This document shows, in pieces, positions 20,013-30,900 of a DNA stretch of 64,000 bases. Source of the stretch: Symsagittifera roscoffensis. Its lineage: Eukaryota; Xenacoelomorpha; Acoela; Convolutidae. Numbering within the stretch: position 1 is the first letter of the stretch; each line of letters opens with the position of its first letter. Location of the stretch: assembly GCF_963678635.1 (NCBI RefSeq), contig NC_087063.1:66826471-66890470 (forward strand). Direction: 5' to 3'. The position numbers and the translations under genes are program-made. The notes under the pieces are model-generated. The model had not been told where the DNA came from, made no database searches, and saw only the letters and a list, made by a program, of their open reading frames with translations.

Positions 20013-20283
20013 GGTTCTGGTGACGACCGTCAGCCCATTTTCTTCTCAGTGGACAGCCTCAAACCAATCCAAGTCCTCATCTCATTCTCCGCTCTTTCCA
20101 AGTGGATCGAACCATCTTCATCCTCCCAGGCTGGGTTCGATTCCACTTCGGCAACCGCCAGTCAGCAAGTGGCCAGTGCGGCTCCTCTTCCTGGAACTCA
20201 GAATTCTGCGGCTGGGAATAAATTGAGAATGGACAAGAAGTCGGCTACGTTTCTGAGCGAGGCGCCCACTATTTTCTCAGACC
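20013..20283 (+). CDS. ADGB: ADGB exon 2 (calpain-III-like region)
   Basis: This is 90 codons plus one base. The acceptor is caattttag and the donor gtgagt. The start GSGDDRQPIFFSVDSLKPIQ and the continuation VLISFSALSKW match the beta-rich segment between the calpain-like and globin parts of androglobin. A Ser/Ala-rich stretch (about residues 37-68 of the exon) follows. Phase 1 at the end fits exon 3. Confidence 0.85.
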
Positions 20284-20636
20284 GTGAGTTTTCTCCTATG
20301 TTGTATTTGAATCTGCAAATTAGTTGTGTCATCTTACCTACTTTTTAAAATTAAGCGACCGATTTCTAACTTGATGGTTTGTCAAATTTGATATTTATGA
20401 GGCTGTGTCTATTCTAAGTTAGAATTTCAATTTGACTTAATCGTCGAATAATGAAACTTAGGCTCGGTTTTAAAAATAGTTGACGATTTTTTGGAATTGA
20501 TTGTTCTGTTCTTTATTTCAAAGCATCGATGCAATTGATTTAACTGCTGAAACTCTTATTTGCACATACTTTGGGAGAACGAAAACATTGACTTCAGAAA
20601 AATTCATTCTTAGATCCATTGGATTTCTCTTTTTAG

Positions 20637-20823
20637 ATGAGTCTAACAAAGATGGTCCAGTTGTAAGTGGTGGCATCTATGAGGCGTTCAAGAGGAGAGC
20701 GGCATTCACTCCTGGTATACTGGTAGCAGAACCCTACACTTGGAAGAGTCTAGTTATAGGGAACCCTATTTTGTCTGTTAAGACCACCGGCGCTAAATCA
20801 GTACTGCTCAATTTGGCCCCCGG
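20637..20823 (+). CDS. ADGB: ADGB exon 3 (calpain-III-like region)
   Basis: The acceptor is ttttttag and the donor gttagc; phase is 1 in, 2 out. It contains EPYTWKSLVIGNPILSV and LLNLAPG, a motif typical of androglobin just before the globin domain. The apparent ORF continuation past 20823 (LAKFFS, stop) is intronic, because exon 4 supplies the expected Arg-His continuation in phase. Confidence 0.85.
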
Positions 20824-21079
20824 GTTAGCAAAATTCTTCAGCTAACGATTTGAAAAAGAGTCGATGAAAGTAATTCAGACTCTTAAGTAGGTAGCGATGA
20901 TTTTTTATTCGTTTTTTTTTAGGAAAAGTCTTATAATTTGTTCAGGCTTAAATTTATTTTTTTCGCAGATTGACTTGATTTCTTTTTAAGTTCAGTTTAT
21001 TTCCTTTGTTAAAAGAAAGGGAAACTCCGCTATCGAACACGGAAAGTAAAAAGGTCTCAAAAAACGTTATCGACTTTTA

Positions 21080-21695
21080 CAGTGCTGATTTAAATTAACC
21101 GGACACAACGAGCAGCATTGGAAATTTTAAACGCGAAAGTTTTTCTCAAATTGGGTTAAGATCATTTTGCTTTTTTGGTCAATCAAAAATTACGCTGAAA
21201 CTACCGAGTTAATTGATGCAAATGTTCTATGAAAAAAGCCTAGTGCACGGCTCAACAAAGTATTTGAAGAGTAAAACTTTCAAAATTCTTTATAAGAACA
21301 TAATTTTGGTTGATAACCAAAAATGATCAGTTTTACTATATACAAATCAAAATCTTTGGCTAAAAGCAAATTTCATTTTTTACGCAAAATTTTCGAAAAA
21401 CTCACCTTTCTAAAACTGTGCTGGGCTGTGTACGAGGCTTCTTTTGATACAACTTTGTCATCAATTAACTGGATAGTTTTAGCGTAATTTTTGATTGACT
21501 CAAGAAACCAAATGACCTTATTTTGGGGTAAAATTTTGGTTGAGAATTTTAGGGAAAAATTGCACCAAATTAATTCTAGTGAAACTCCAAGCAGCTTGTC
21601 TTCTTCACTTTTTGTCTAATCTTAACCCAATTTGAGAAAAACGCGTGAATTTTCAAATTTTGTTCGTTTTGTCCGAATAAGTTAAATCAGTTCTG
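21080..21695. mobile_element. Hairpin-type MITE, diverged copy
   Basis: Termini are CAGTGCTGATTTAAATT and the inverted, decayed AAATCAGTTCTG, flanked by TA on both sides. The arms are long and imperfectly inverted. It belongs to the same family as 33795-34503. Confidence 0.75.
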
Positions 21696-21809
21696 TAGTT
21701 TCGAAAATGGAATTTACTTTTCAGATTTCCCAGATATCTAAGTTAGTTTTTTTTTGGTTAATTGCGTTGATTGACTATTTTCCCACTCTCTGTTGTCTAT
21801 GCTTAAAAT

Positions 21810-22164
21810 CAGGAGCGGATTTAGGGGTCCCCCTTTGAACTATTTTGAAATATCCTTTTTTGGTGACAGACCCTCAAATTTTTTTCAAGGAGCCTTCGAC
21901 GCCAATATACACTAATTTTAAGGGGGGAGTGCGCGCGGAAAAAATGCAATTTTTTGGTCAAAATTTTCCAAAAAGTGCCTAAAAACGCCTTTTTTCAAAA
22001 TTTTGCCTGCGGTGCAGAAAATTCGGCCAAAACAGAAACTTTTTAGTGCTTTTGGAGAGATCGAAAAGTCAATTTGGTCGACCTAATAAAAAGAGGTCGA
22101 CAAAATTTTCGTAAAATTTTTGAAAATCCGCCCCCCCCTCCAGAAAATCCTAGATCCGCCCATG
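21810..22164 (+). mobile_element. hAT-like MITE (CAG-N-AGCGGAT family)
   Basis: It begins CAGGAGCGGATTTAGG and ends CCTAGATCCGCCCATG, near-inverted termini. The flanking 8-mers cttaaaat and tttaaagt are similar (6/8). The interior shares phrases with the copies at 53441, 54687 and 61530, such as aaaagtgcctaaaaacg. Confidence 0.65.
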
Positions 22165-22316
22165 TTTAAAGTTCTTACAGTTGTGTGAAAATGAGTTATT
22201 TTTGATTGGGTTTTTTGTAGATAAGGTAAGCTTTTGTTTTTTCTTCTCTACCTATTTATAGTTATATGCAACTTTTAGCTCCAAAAAAAATTGGTTAAAA
22301 GATGCCATTTGTATAG

Positions 22317-22431
22317 GCGACATATTCTGCGATTCCATATAAACGCGCCTCTGGCTTGGGTTGTCAATCTGTGCTCAACAACTCGCTTCTACTTCGGAGA
22401 CGAGGAAAACGTCATGTCTACTGTCGTGAAC
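22317..22431 (+). CDS. ADGB: ADGB exon 4
   Basis: The exon has one base plus 38 codons, acceptor tgtatag and donor gtatgg. It reads RHILRFHINAPLAWVVNLCS then TTRFYFGDEENV, matching the androglobin segment that leads into the globin domain. It is too short for ordinary ORF detection. The intron to exon 5 is only 79 nt. Confidence 0.85.
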
Positions 22432-22510
22432 GTATGGCATAATTATTGTGTAAAGTAACATTGTTATAAAACAATATTTCATAGATTTCATTACTTTTTT
22501 CCACGTATAG

Positions 22511-22663
22511 GAAAGTCTGAGGTTCCAAGAGCATGCTATGCAGCTGGTACAGAAAATTGGACGCGCGATCCAAAATTTTTCGGACCCTGAGAGTTTTAAG
22601 GAAGCCATCGACGAAATGAAGCAGTGCTACAACCCCACTGAGGAAATTCCTGACAACATCGAA
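22511..22663 (+). CDS. ADGB: ADGB exon 5 (globin E-F helix region)
   Basis: There are 51 codons, phase 0 at both ends; acceptor cgtatag, donor gtacgt. The exon starts ESLRFQEHAMQLVQKIG and covers the globin E to F helices. Aligned by eye to human androglobin, the distal E7 position is His (exon residue 8). The proximal F8 position, 32 residues later, falls on Tyr40 next to Cys39 instead of His. This is an unusual heme pocket if the alignment is right. The next intron is 19.3 kb. Confidence 0.85.
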
Positions 22664-25600
22664 GTACGTTAATTTGTTGCTAATCTGGGTATTAAAAAGG
22701 GTCCCTTTTTTGGCTGGACCTGATTTTGGATACTATTTTTACTAACATGCATCAAGTTGTTTGCATCTCCTTATTTTCGTTTTCTTGTTTTAGTTTACGG
22801 TACCCAAATATAAATACTTGTTCAACTTAGTGTTCATCAATTGAATAGATCTTGAATAGATATTGGGCCATTTTTTAATAGATTTTTTCATTGACAAATA
22901 CAGCATGCGTTCATGAAGTAATTGTATCTTAGAAAATTGGTAGAATGTTTTCATTGCTAGCTTGCCATCAAGCTTTCTACATAATGAGCGCAATTAAGCA
23001 TCCATTTTAAATCTTTCGTTCATCATGCAGTATTGCAGAGTTTCGATCCATTTCTTGTCTCAAAATATATAGACGATATAGTTTTCCAGTCAATATAATT
23101 GAAAAAGTTCGAGGTTTTGGACGAGAAACTCATTCAATTCTTGTTCATCATTTCGATGTAAGTGACGGATTATTTGTGCTCGGTGATTTTTTCCAGAACA
23201 TTTTCAACTTGTTAATTATTTAAATGGGATAGTTATTTCTGACAAAAAATTGAATTTTTGAAATTTTTGTAAACTATTTTTTACTAGTCATTTTTCAACA
23301 AAAATTATTGTGCAATTGGCTTATTTTACTATTACTGTCGAATATGCCTAAGTTCTCTTTTTCGTTTAGATATTTTATCGCACTTCGCAGAAAAACGAAG
23401 AGAAAAACGACTTTACACGGCTTGCGCAGTAACCGGCTATACTTGTTAGGCTTCAAAAATATTGGATTATGTTATATTAGAATGGTTGCTTCATAGTGCC
23501 TTGTTTGAGATGCGAAATTATATAAACCCTTGCGATAAGCAAGGCTATTGCAATCGGATATTGGACTTTTTTCCCGTAAATTACTTTTCCCGGCACCAGA
23601 CACACTCCGGGCGTCTTCACCTCTTTGTTCTCGTTTTTGTTTCAAATATGCCAGCTTTTTAAAATTTGCTTTTCATGTTGGTTGTTATTTTTCCAACTCG
23701 ATTTGTTAAAGTTTAGTTTTTTCCTTTTTTCGGCTTAATAGATTTCGGCCTAAATTATAGCGGTTTAGTGACCTCATTTTGATTCATTTCAAGCATGAGT
23801 TGCTAAATTTTGGTTTAAATTGTAAAAAAAGTAATTGGTGGTTATAGAATAATTATTTTGTTACTTCTGCGATAGCAAGTGTATTGCAATTGGGTACTAT
23901 ACATATTTCCCCGAAAATAACTTTGTTCAAAGCACTCACTGGACTCACCTCCTGGCCACCGCTGTTAGCAACTAATTTTTGGTAAGAGACAGATTTTGTG
24001 CCGGTTAGAATTTTAAATACTGTCCCATTTTTAATTTGCTTTCTAATTTTGGCTAGAAGATTTCACCACCTCAATTCGTTTAAGTTTCATTTTTTATTTT
24101 TCCTTTTTTTTGGCTTAATAGGTTTCGATCTAAATTTCGTTTGTTGAACGGCCTAAATTTCGTTTGTTTTCCGCTTGTCGAACGACGCAATATGAGATCA
24201 CTAAACTTCGCTTGTTTTTCGGCCGAAGTTTTGTTTTTCGGTCTAAAGCTTTGGCCTAATTTTCGCTTGTTTGTCGCTTGTCGAACGACGCAATATGAGA
24301 TCACTAAACCGGTAATTAGTGATCTCATATTGCGTCGTCCGACAAGTGAAAAAAGTTTTGTACATGTGTTAGTGTTTTGATTTTGAGTGGACATGAAATT
24401 TTTTTGTAACTTTGAAGTCTTCTTTTGATTTTTTGTCTTACTATTTGTCCTTTTTTGCCTTACTAGGTTTTGGTTTATGTTACTTGGTCTTAGTGGCTTT
24501 TTATTGAGCCGTTTAATTAGTAAAATGATTTTGGTGTGCGTGCGTGTGTGTGTTTTGAGGGAACGGTAAACGTAAAATTTGTATTTGTTTCAAACTTTAG
24601 ACTTTTTCGGATTTTCGTTTCTGTTTTTTTTCTCATCTTGATAGGTTTTTTGCTTATTTTGTATCGCTGTAGTGACCTCATATTGAGGCTTTTGAGTAGC
24701 AAAAAAATCTGTGTGCGTGTGTGTGTTGTGAGGGAGAGGTAAATTGAATTTTTTTTACTTCCATTTTTTTCTAAACTTTACTCGGATTTCAGTTTTTGTC
24801 TTTTTTCGGCTTAGGTTTTGGCCTACTTTTATCGAGTTAGTGGCTTCTTATTGCGCCATTTGATGAGCAAAAAGTTTTTGTGTGCGTGTGTGTATTTTGA
24901 GGGAGAGGGAAAGTTAATTTTTTTCATTAGCTTCAAATTTTTCTGAAATTTTTTTTGAGCTTGAAGGGTTTCTGCTCAGATATTTCCGGCGTTGTGATGT
25001 TTTCTTTTTTTAATAGATACAATTTAATAGGTCTAATTGCATGCATAATTGTATATTTTCGATAATTTCATATTTGGCTGATGGTTTCCGTTGTCGATTG
25101 AGCTCTCGGTTTAGTTTCCGAAATGTGTATATCACCTTGACTTCGTTACATGTATGACACTCGTGGAAATTATTTGGGCAGTACATGATTTTTTTAATCA
25201 ATTTTGTTTTGTTCAAATTTTCGGTTGATTTTTAGCTTATTGGCTGCCGGCTCTAATTCTGTCGGTGTATTTACCATACATCTTGTTTCTTCAATTGTCC
25301 GATCAAGCTTCGCCTCTGTGTGATAAATTGCTGTAACCGTGGAATTAATTGGGGCCGAAGAATTGTTACTGAATTTCAGTTCATTTTTTTATATAAATTT
25401 GGGTTTTGTCTTTATGTTGTCTTTTCATTTGACTGTTATCCACAAATAAGCTGCAACTAATTTATTTGAAATTAATTGAATATCTCAATTTCGAATAATT
25501 TGGGAGTTGTGACTGTGAGCTCTTAATTTTTGAAATTATGACATCGCATTAGAAAATTTCCGTTTTTACTTTTTTCACAACTGAAGTTTTTCGCTTGGGA

Positions 25601-25670
25601 TGATTTGGTCACATGTTTTTTTTTTGAAACCATAAATGCTCAAAAGTCAATAAATAAAGAAAAAGCAATT
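22664..25670 (+). other. Start of the 19.3-kb ADGB intron, mostly old repeats
   Basis: No exon is seen. Near 23360-23460 there is a decayed HINE-B fragment (gcgcagtaaccggctat). From 24080 to 24960 lie degenerate repeats with gtgtgcgtgtgtgtg and gagggagagg phrases spaced roughly 175 nt, and the inverted repeat at 24277-24346. Confidence 0.5.
24277..24346. repeat. 31-bp near-perfect inverted repeat
   Basis: Arms 24277-24307 and 24316-24346 are complementary except for one base, with an 8-nt loop accggtaa. A direct copy of the left arm occurs about 105 nt upstream (about 24173-24206). Confidence 0.85.
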
Positions 25671-26367
25671 TTTTCCGACCAATTGAAAAATGGGGAGAAA
25701 CTTTGTATTTGGGTGGATTTGTTTTGAACCTTTGTTTGAACCTAGTGAAAGCAATTATTATTCTAAGAAATTGAAAAATTCGAACATTCGGGTGTGTTTG
25801 TTTTTTTTTCTCTTTTTTGTTTCTCCGAAAATCAGGTATCACTATTAATCATCGTAATGGGTCGGGGATATATGATATTAAAGCTCTTCATTCGAGATTG
25901 GAACGACAGCAGAAATTTCAAAAAATTGTCGCAGTATCGAGAAAAACAGGTTTTTGATTTATGTCTGTATTCGAGCGCATACTGCCAGCGAGTAGGCTTA
26001 CAGTTGCTTTTTAATGTTTTTGAGCCTAATTTGAGCCCTTAAAACTCAGTTTTACTCGAGTAGAATTGTTTTTGGATCTGGTTAGCGACATTAGGGATTT
26101 AAAAACATTGGCGGCATTGGGGAATTGAAATTTGAATTTTTGTTTGATTTTTAAAAAAAAGTTTAAATTAATTTTTCGGCAAAAGCTTAATCATTTTGCC
26201 TTTCATACCAAGACTCTCGAATATTCTTAAGTTTCACTTTTTCGTTCAGATCCTTTTATTACACCATGCAGAGAAAAAGCGATAATAATTTGGAAAAAAT
26301 TTTTTTTGTATTTTTTATGACTATGGTCGGAACATTCTGTGCTATTGCACAGCAACCGGTATCCCTG
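25671..26367 (+). mobile_element. HINE-B element (Helentron-associated, decayed)
   Basis: It starts ttccgaccaattgaaaaatgg and ends in ggtcggaac, then a short hairpin ctgtgc-tatt-gcacag and a tail ending CCCTG. Internal phrases (atatgatattaaagc, agtatcgagaaaaac) match other family B copies. Confidence 0.55.
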
Positions 26368-29300
26368 TCAAGCTTTGTTTTTTTTAATATATAACATCTT
26401 AATTTCTTAACTCGCAGATTCGTGGTTCGATTTTTGCTTTCGTTTTAAATTCAATTCAGTTTCAGTAGCTTAAAAAAGACAACTTACGCTCTGCTAATGT
26501 GAATGCATATGACGCAAACAAAGCGTGATTGTCTTTTTGTTTCGAAAGTTATATTTGCCAGTGGAACAAACGTAGCGACAAAAAATATTAATGATCTAGT
26601 TTTTAAAAATTTGTTCGGTTTCACCAAAAACTGTTATTTGGCTAGCGAGCTTGCGAGCGTACTGTTTTATTAACAACCATCTTTTTTTCCAAGCTAATTC
26701 GCAAATAGTAGTGTCTCTTAGAAGTGTACAGTTATTTGACGGTATTTTTGATATAATCACGATCTGTATCCTTGGAAGTTTAATAGCATCTGTTCTCTGC
26801 TTTATTTTCGGCTGGTTTTTGTGATTTATCAAGCGTCCGTGGCTAAGTCGTTCATGCGTGGGACTCGAGTATTTTTCTATTTTTTTCTATTGCACTTTGT
26901 AGAGCTGCTTTTTTGTCGTCTTCTGGCTAGTGCTTGCAAAGCTCAGCTTCGCCTCAGTCTTCATAATTAGATTGTTGTTTTCTTTGAAACTCGAAGATGT
27001 TTATTTGTAATATTTTGGAACGTGAATGTTTTCTTGGAAAACGTTTTGAAAATTGCATTCAAATTCTGTTTTTAAAATACTTGAACTGCTATAAATTTTG
27101 GTGTCGCGAGTCTTTGGAAGCTCCGCTTTTTCGTGTGTGGTTTTTATGGTGAAACTGCTACTCAAATTCTTCATAGCGATCAGATTAGTAGTTTTTTCTA
27201 ATTAATGCTTCAAAATGTCTTTAGCTGTGATTGCAATTGTTCATAGTTTGAGTTCTGCGGTTTCAATCTTGTAGATTGCCAAGTTGTTTTTCAAAAGTCC
27301 TTTGGTTTATATAATTATGTAAAGTTTTTTTTAAAAGCTTTGTCAATATTTTTTGCTTGTGTTTGCGAAATGCAGCTTTCTCTGTTTAAAATGCTGAAAT
27401 TTTGTAGTTCTAAATGAGATTTGCTCAATGTTATATCTAACAGAGAAGTTAGATTGAACGTCGCGAAGACTCTTGGATAGTGATGTTTTTCATTCAAAAA
27501 AGTTTTAATATTCGTTCACGCTATCATTTGGTTCTTCGCGGTTTGGCTTTCATTTCTTTTTATGTTCAGCTCATTTCCTTTAAAAGAAACCAAACTCCAA
27601 AAAATATAAAGTGCACGATAAACGTGATCGACTTCTAATTTTGGAAGTGGATTAAGTTTTCAATGTTCTGACTGGAATAAAAATATAACCCATTGATTAA
27701 TCATAGATAATTCTGAAATCTTAAAGAGTTCGAAGAATCGATCAACATAGTTCCAACTCTGATGTATGTCGCGATGATTTTTTTGTTTGTTTCAGGAAAG
27801 GTCTTAATAAAATTCGTTCGGGCTCAAATTTACTTTTTGCGGTTTGACTTTTATTATATTCTTAAGTTCAATTCAATTCTTTTGTTAAAGGAAGGCTAAC
27901 TCCCCTATCGAACTGCAAAAGTTTAAAGGCCATGAAAAATCTGATCGACTTCTAGTTTTGCAAGTAGATTTTAATTATCGAAATTCTCAGCGAAATAAAA
28001 ATTTTACCTTTTGATCCAGTTTTCTCAAATTGGGTTAGTTTAATTTAAAAAGTGTCAACAGAATTGTTTTAGAAATTCAAAGAGCTTCAAGGACATCTAT
28101 TTTTTTTTAATTTCGAAACTTAAGATTTTTTCAAAAAAAATTAATTATTTTTCTGTTAATTTGCGTTCAATTATTTTTTTCCAACTGTCTGTTGGCTATG
28201 TTTTAAAAATCAAGTAGTTTTTCTCGTTTTTTTGCGTTTATTGGCTCTTTTCCAACTGTCTGTTGGTTTTGTTAGAAGATTTTCTTAGCTCAACTGAGTG
28301 CTGCTGAATGTTTTTTCAGTATTTTGCATGGATTCAATATAAGTATACATGACTTAGCTGCTGAGTGTTTTGTTGCAGTATGACACGAGAACTTGAAACC
28401 AGTATCTTGTTATAAACCTTTCTGATATTAGATTGCATATATATCTATGGATCTAAGATTCTCAGTGATTGAATATCTTACGAAACTTCATTTTCTACGT
28501 GATAAAACACTGGCTTAAGAATAGTTAAAAATACCTTTCCTGCTTTTGAAAACAACTTTTCTAAAACATGATTTATTACTCAATCATCTTTTTTGTTCCT
28601 AAGAACGCAGTTATTAGCAGCATTACAAGAAAATTTTAGCTTGCAAGTAAAAAATGAATACTTAAATTGAATATGATATAAATTGTGAAGTGAAGCATAA
28701 AAATGATTTTCTTTCTAATTATTTGGGCTGAAATTTCTTGTTTTTGAAGTTCCGCACGCAATAATCCTCCTCCATGGCCCTCGATGTGATGTCATATTTC
28801 CGCACGCAATGGTCCTTGGCTCTCGTTGTGATGTCATATTTTGAAGTGGCGAAGACTGTAAAACAACATCAGTTCATTTTTCTAATTTTTTTCCTTAGAG
28901 CTTGAAAAAAAATTTCTCGAAATAGTTTGATGTTAATTCGATATTGTTTGTTTTTGTTTGTTTGTCTTGTTTGCTCCGAGTACTTCTGAGAGGGTGTAAA
29001 GGACCATGAAGTTGTTTTATTTGTACATAGAATCAGTCATATCAAACAAACTTCGGATGCAGTCGAGTTCCGTAACAGAATAAAGCCCGCTCACATGAAA
29101 AAATCATGCATTTTCGCAAGACTAAAATGCCTTTTTACTGGTATGTTGTGTAGTTTAAGCAAGTGAGTTGAGTATACCAATTTAGTGAGCTTCACGCTAA
29201 TACTCTAGTACTGATAAACAAGATAATTTGCCACTTTAAGTTACCATTTTGAAGAGTTTTGTAATATTGAATAAAACCGAAGCTTATTTGGAGAACACTA

Positions 29301-29415
29301 AGCTTGTTTTTATACTATTTGATTTTGTGATATGATGTAATAAAATTACCGAGATATCACTGTGTCGGGCTATAATTGATGGTGCTAAATGCTTTTTTAA
29401 ATTGTTTGTCATTAT
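26368..29415 (+). other. ADGB intron segment without recognised gene
   Basis: AT-rich, with fragments resembling the hairpin MITE interior (ttctcaaattgggtt near 28020) and a short direct duplication around 28752-28845 (ttccgcacgcaat, gtgatgtcatat). No exon-like sequence was found. Confidence 0.45.
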
Positions 29416-30900
29416 GGAGTTCGGTCTGTCGGAGGAGTTCGGTCTGTCGGAATCAGTACCAGACGCCTGTTGTACCGTAGATTATAAGCAAGTCTGTGTC
29501 AGGTATGTCGTTCATTCTTCTGAGTTCCAGATTCTCTGGTTTTAGACTGGGTTGTTAGTTTGGTATTATTTCCAATTGCGAGGAGTTCGGCCTGTGGGAG
29601 GAATCAGTACCAGACGCCAGTTGTACCGTAGATTATTAGCAAGTCTGTGTCAGGTATGTCGTTCATTCTTCTGAGTTCCACTTTCTCTGGTTTTAGACTG
29701 GGTTGTTAGTTAGGTATTATTTCCAAGTGCGAGGAGTTCGGTCTGTGGGAATCAGTACCAGACGCCAGTTGTACCGTAGATTATTAGCAAGTCTGTGTCA
29801 GGTATGTCGTTCATTCTTCTGAGTTCCAGAATCTCTGGTTTTAGACTGGGTTGTTAGTTTGGTATTATTTCCAATTGCGAGGAGTTCGGCCTGTGGGAAT
29901 CAGTACCAGACGCCAGTTGTACCGTAGATTATTAGCAAGTCTGTGTCAGGTATGTCGTTCATTCTTCTGAGTTCCAGTTTCTCTGGTTTTAGACTGGGTT
30001 GTTAGTTTGGTATTATTTCCAAATGCGAGGAGTTCGGTCTGTGGGAATCAGTACCAGACGCCAGTTGTACCGTAGATTATTAGCAAGTCTGTGTCAGGTA
30101 TGTCGTTCATTCTTCTGAGTTCCAGAATCTCTGGTTTTAGACTGGGTTGTTAGTTTGGTATTATTTCCAATTGCGAGGAGTTCGGCCTGTGGGAATCAGT
30201 ACCAGACGCCAGTTGTACCGTAGATTATTAGCAAGTCTGTGTCAGGTATGTCGTTCATTCTTCTGAGTTCCAGTTTCTCTGGTTTTAGACTGGGTGGTTA
30301 GTTTGGTATTATTTCCAATTGCGAGGAGTTCGGCCTGTGGGAATCAGTACCAGACGCCAGTTGTACCGTAGATTATTAGCAAGTCTGTGTCAGGTATGTC
30401 GTTCATTCTTCTGAGTTCCAGAATCTCTGGTTTTAGACTGGGTTGTTAGTTTGGTATTATTTCTAATTGCGTGGAGTTCGGCCTGTGGGAATCAGTACCA
30501 GACGCCAGTTGTACCGTAGATTATTAGCAAGTCTGTGTCAGGTATGTCGTTCATTCTTCTGAGTTCCAGTTTCTCTGGTTTTAGACTGGGTTGTTAGTTT
30601 GGTATTATTTCCAATTGCGAGGAGTTCGGCCTGTGGGAATCAGTACCAGACGCCAGTTGTACCGTAGATTATTAGCAAGTCTGTGTCAGGTATGTCGTTC
30701 ATTCTTCTGAGTTCCACTTTCTCTGGTTTTAGACTGGGTTGTTAGTTTGGTATTATTTCCAAATGCGAGGAGTTCGGCCTGTGGGAATCAGTACCAGACG
30801 CCAGTTGTACCGTATATTATAAGCAAGTCTGTATCAGGTATGTCGTTCATTCTTCTGAGGTCGAAATTCTCTGGGTGTATACTGTTTTTAATTTGATTTT
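29416..30900. repeat. 148-bp tandem satellite, about 10 units
   Basis: Units start with ggagttcgg at 29434, 29582, 29733, 29881, 30029, 30177, 30325, 30473, 30621 and 30769. Spacing is 148 bp except one 151. Copies are nearly identical; the last decays after about 30860. Units alternate between gagttccagaatc and gagttccagtttc in the middle of the array, giving a 296-bp higher-order unit. Confidence 0.95.

Noticed and set aside
20501-20845. A 114-aa ORF starting at 20501
   Set aside because: Its first part is intron. The real coding part starts at the acceptor before 20637 and ends at 20823 by phase and homology.
29416-30900. Regular repeats considered as a CRISPR-like array
   Set aside because: Whole 148-bp units are repeated with no unique spacers, and the context is a eukaryotic intron.
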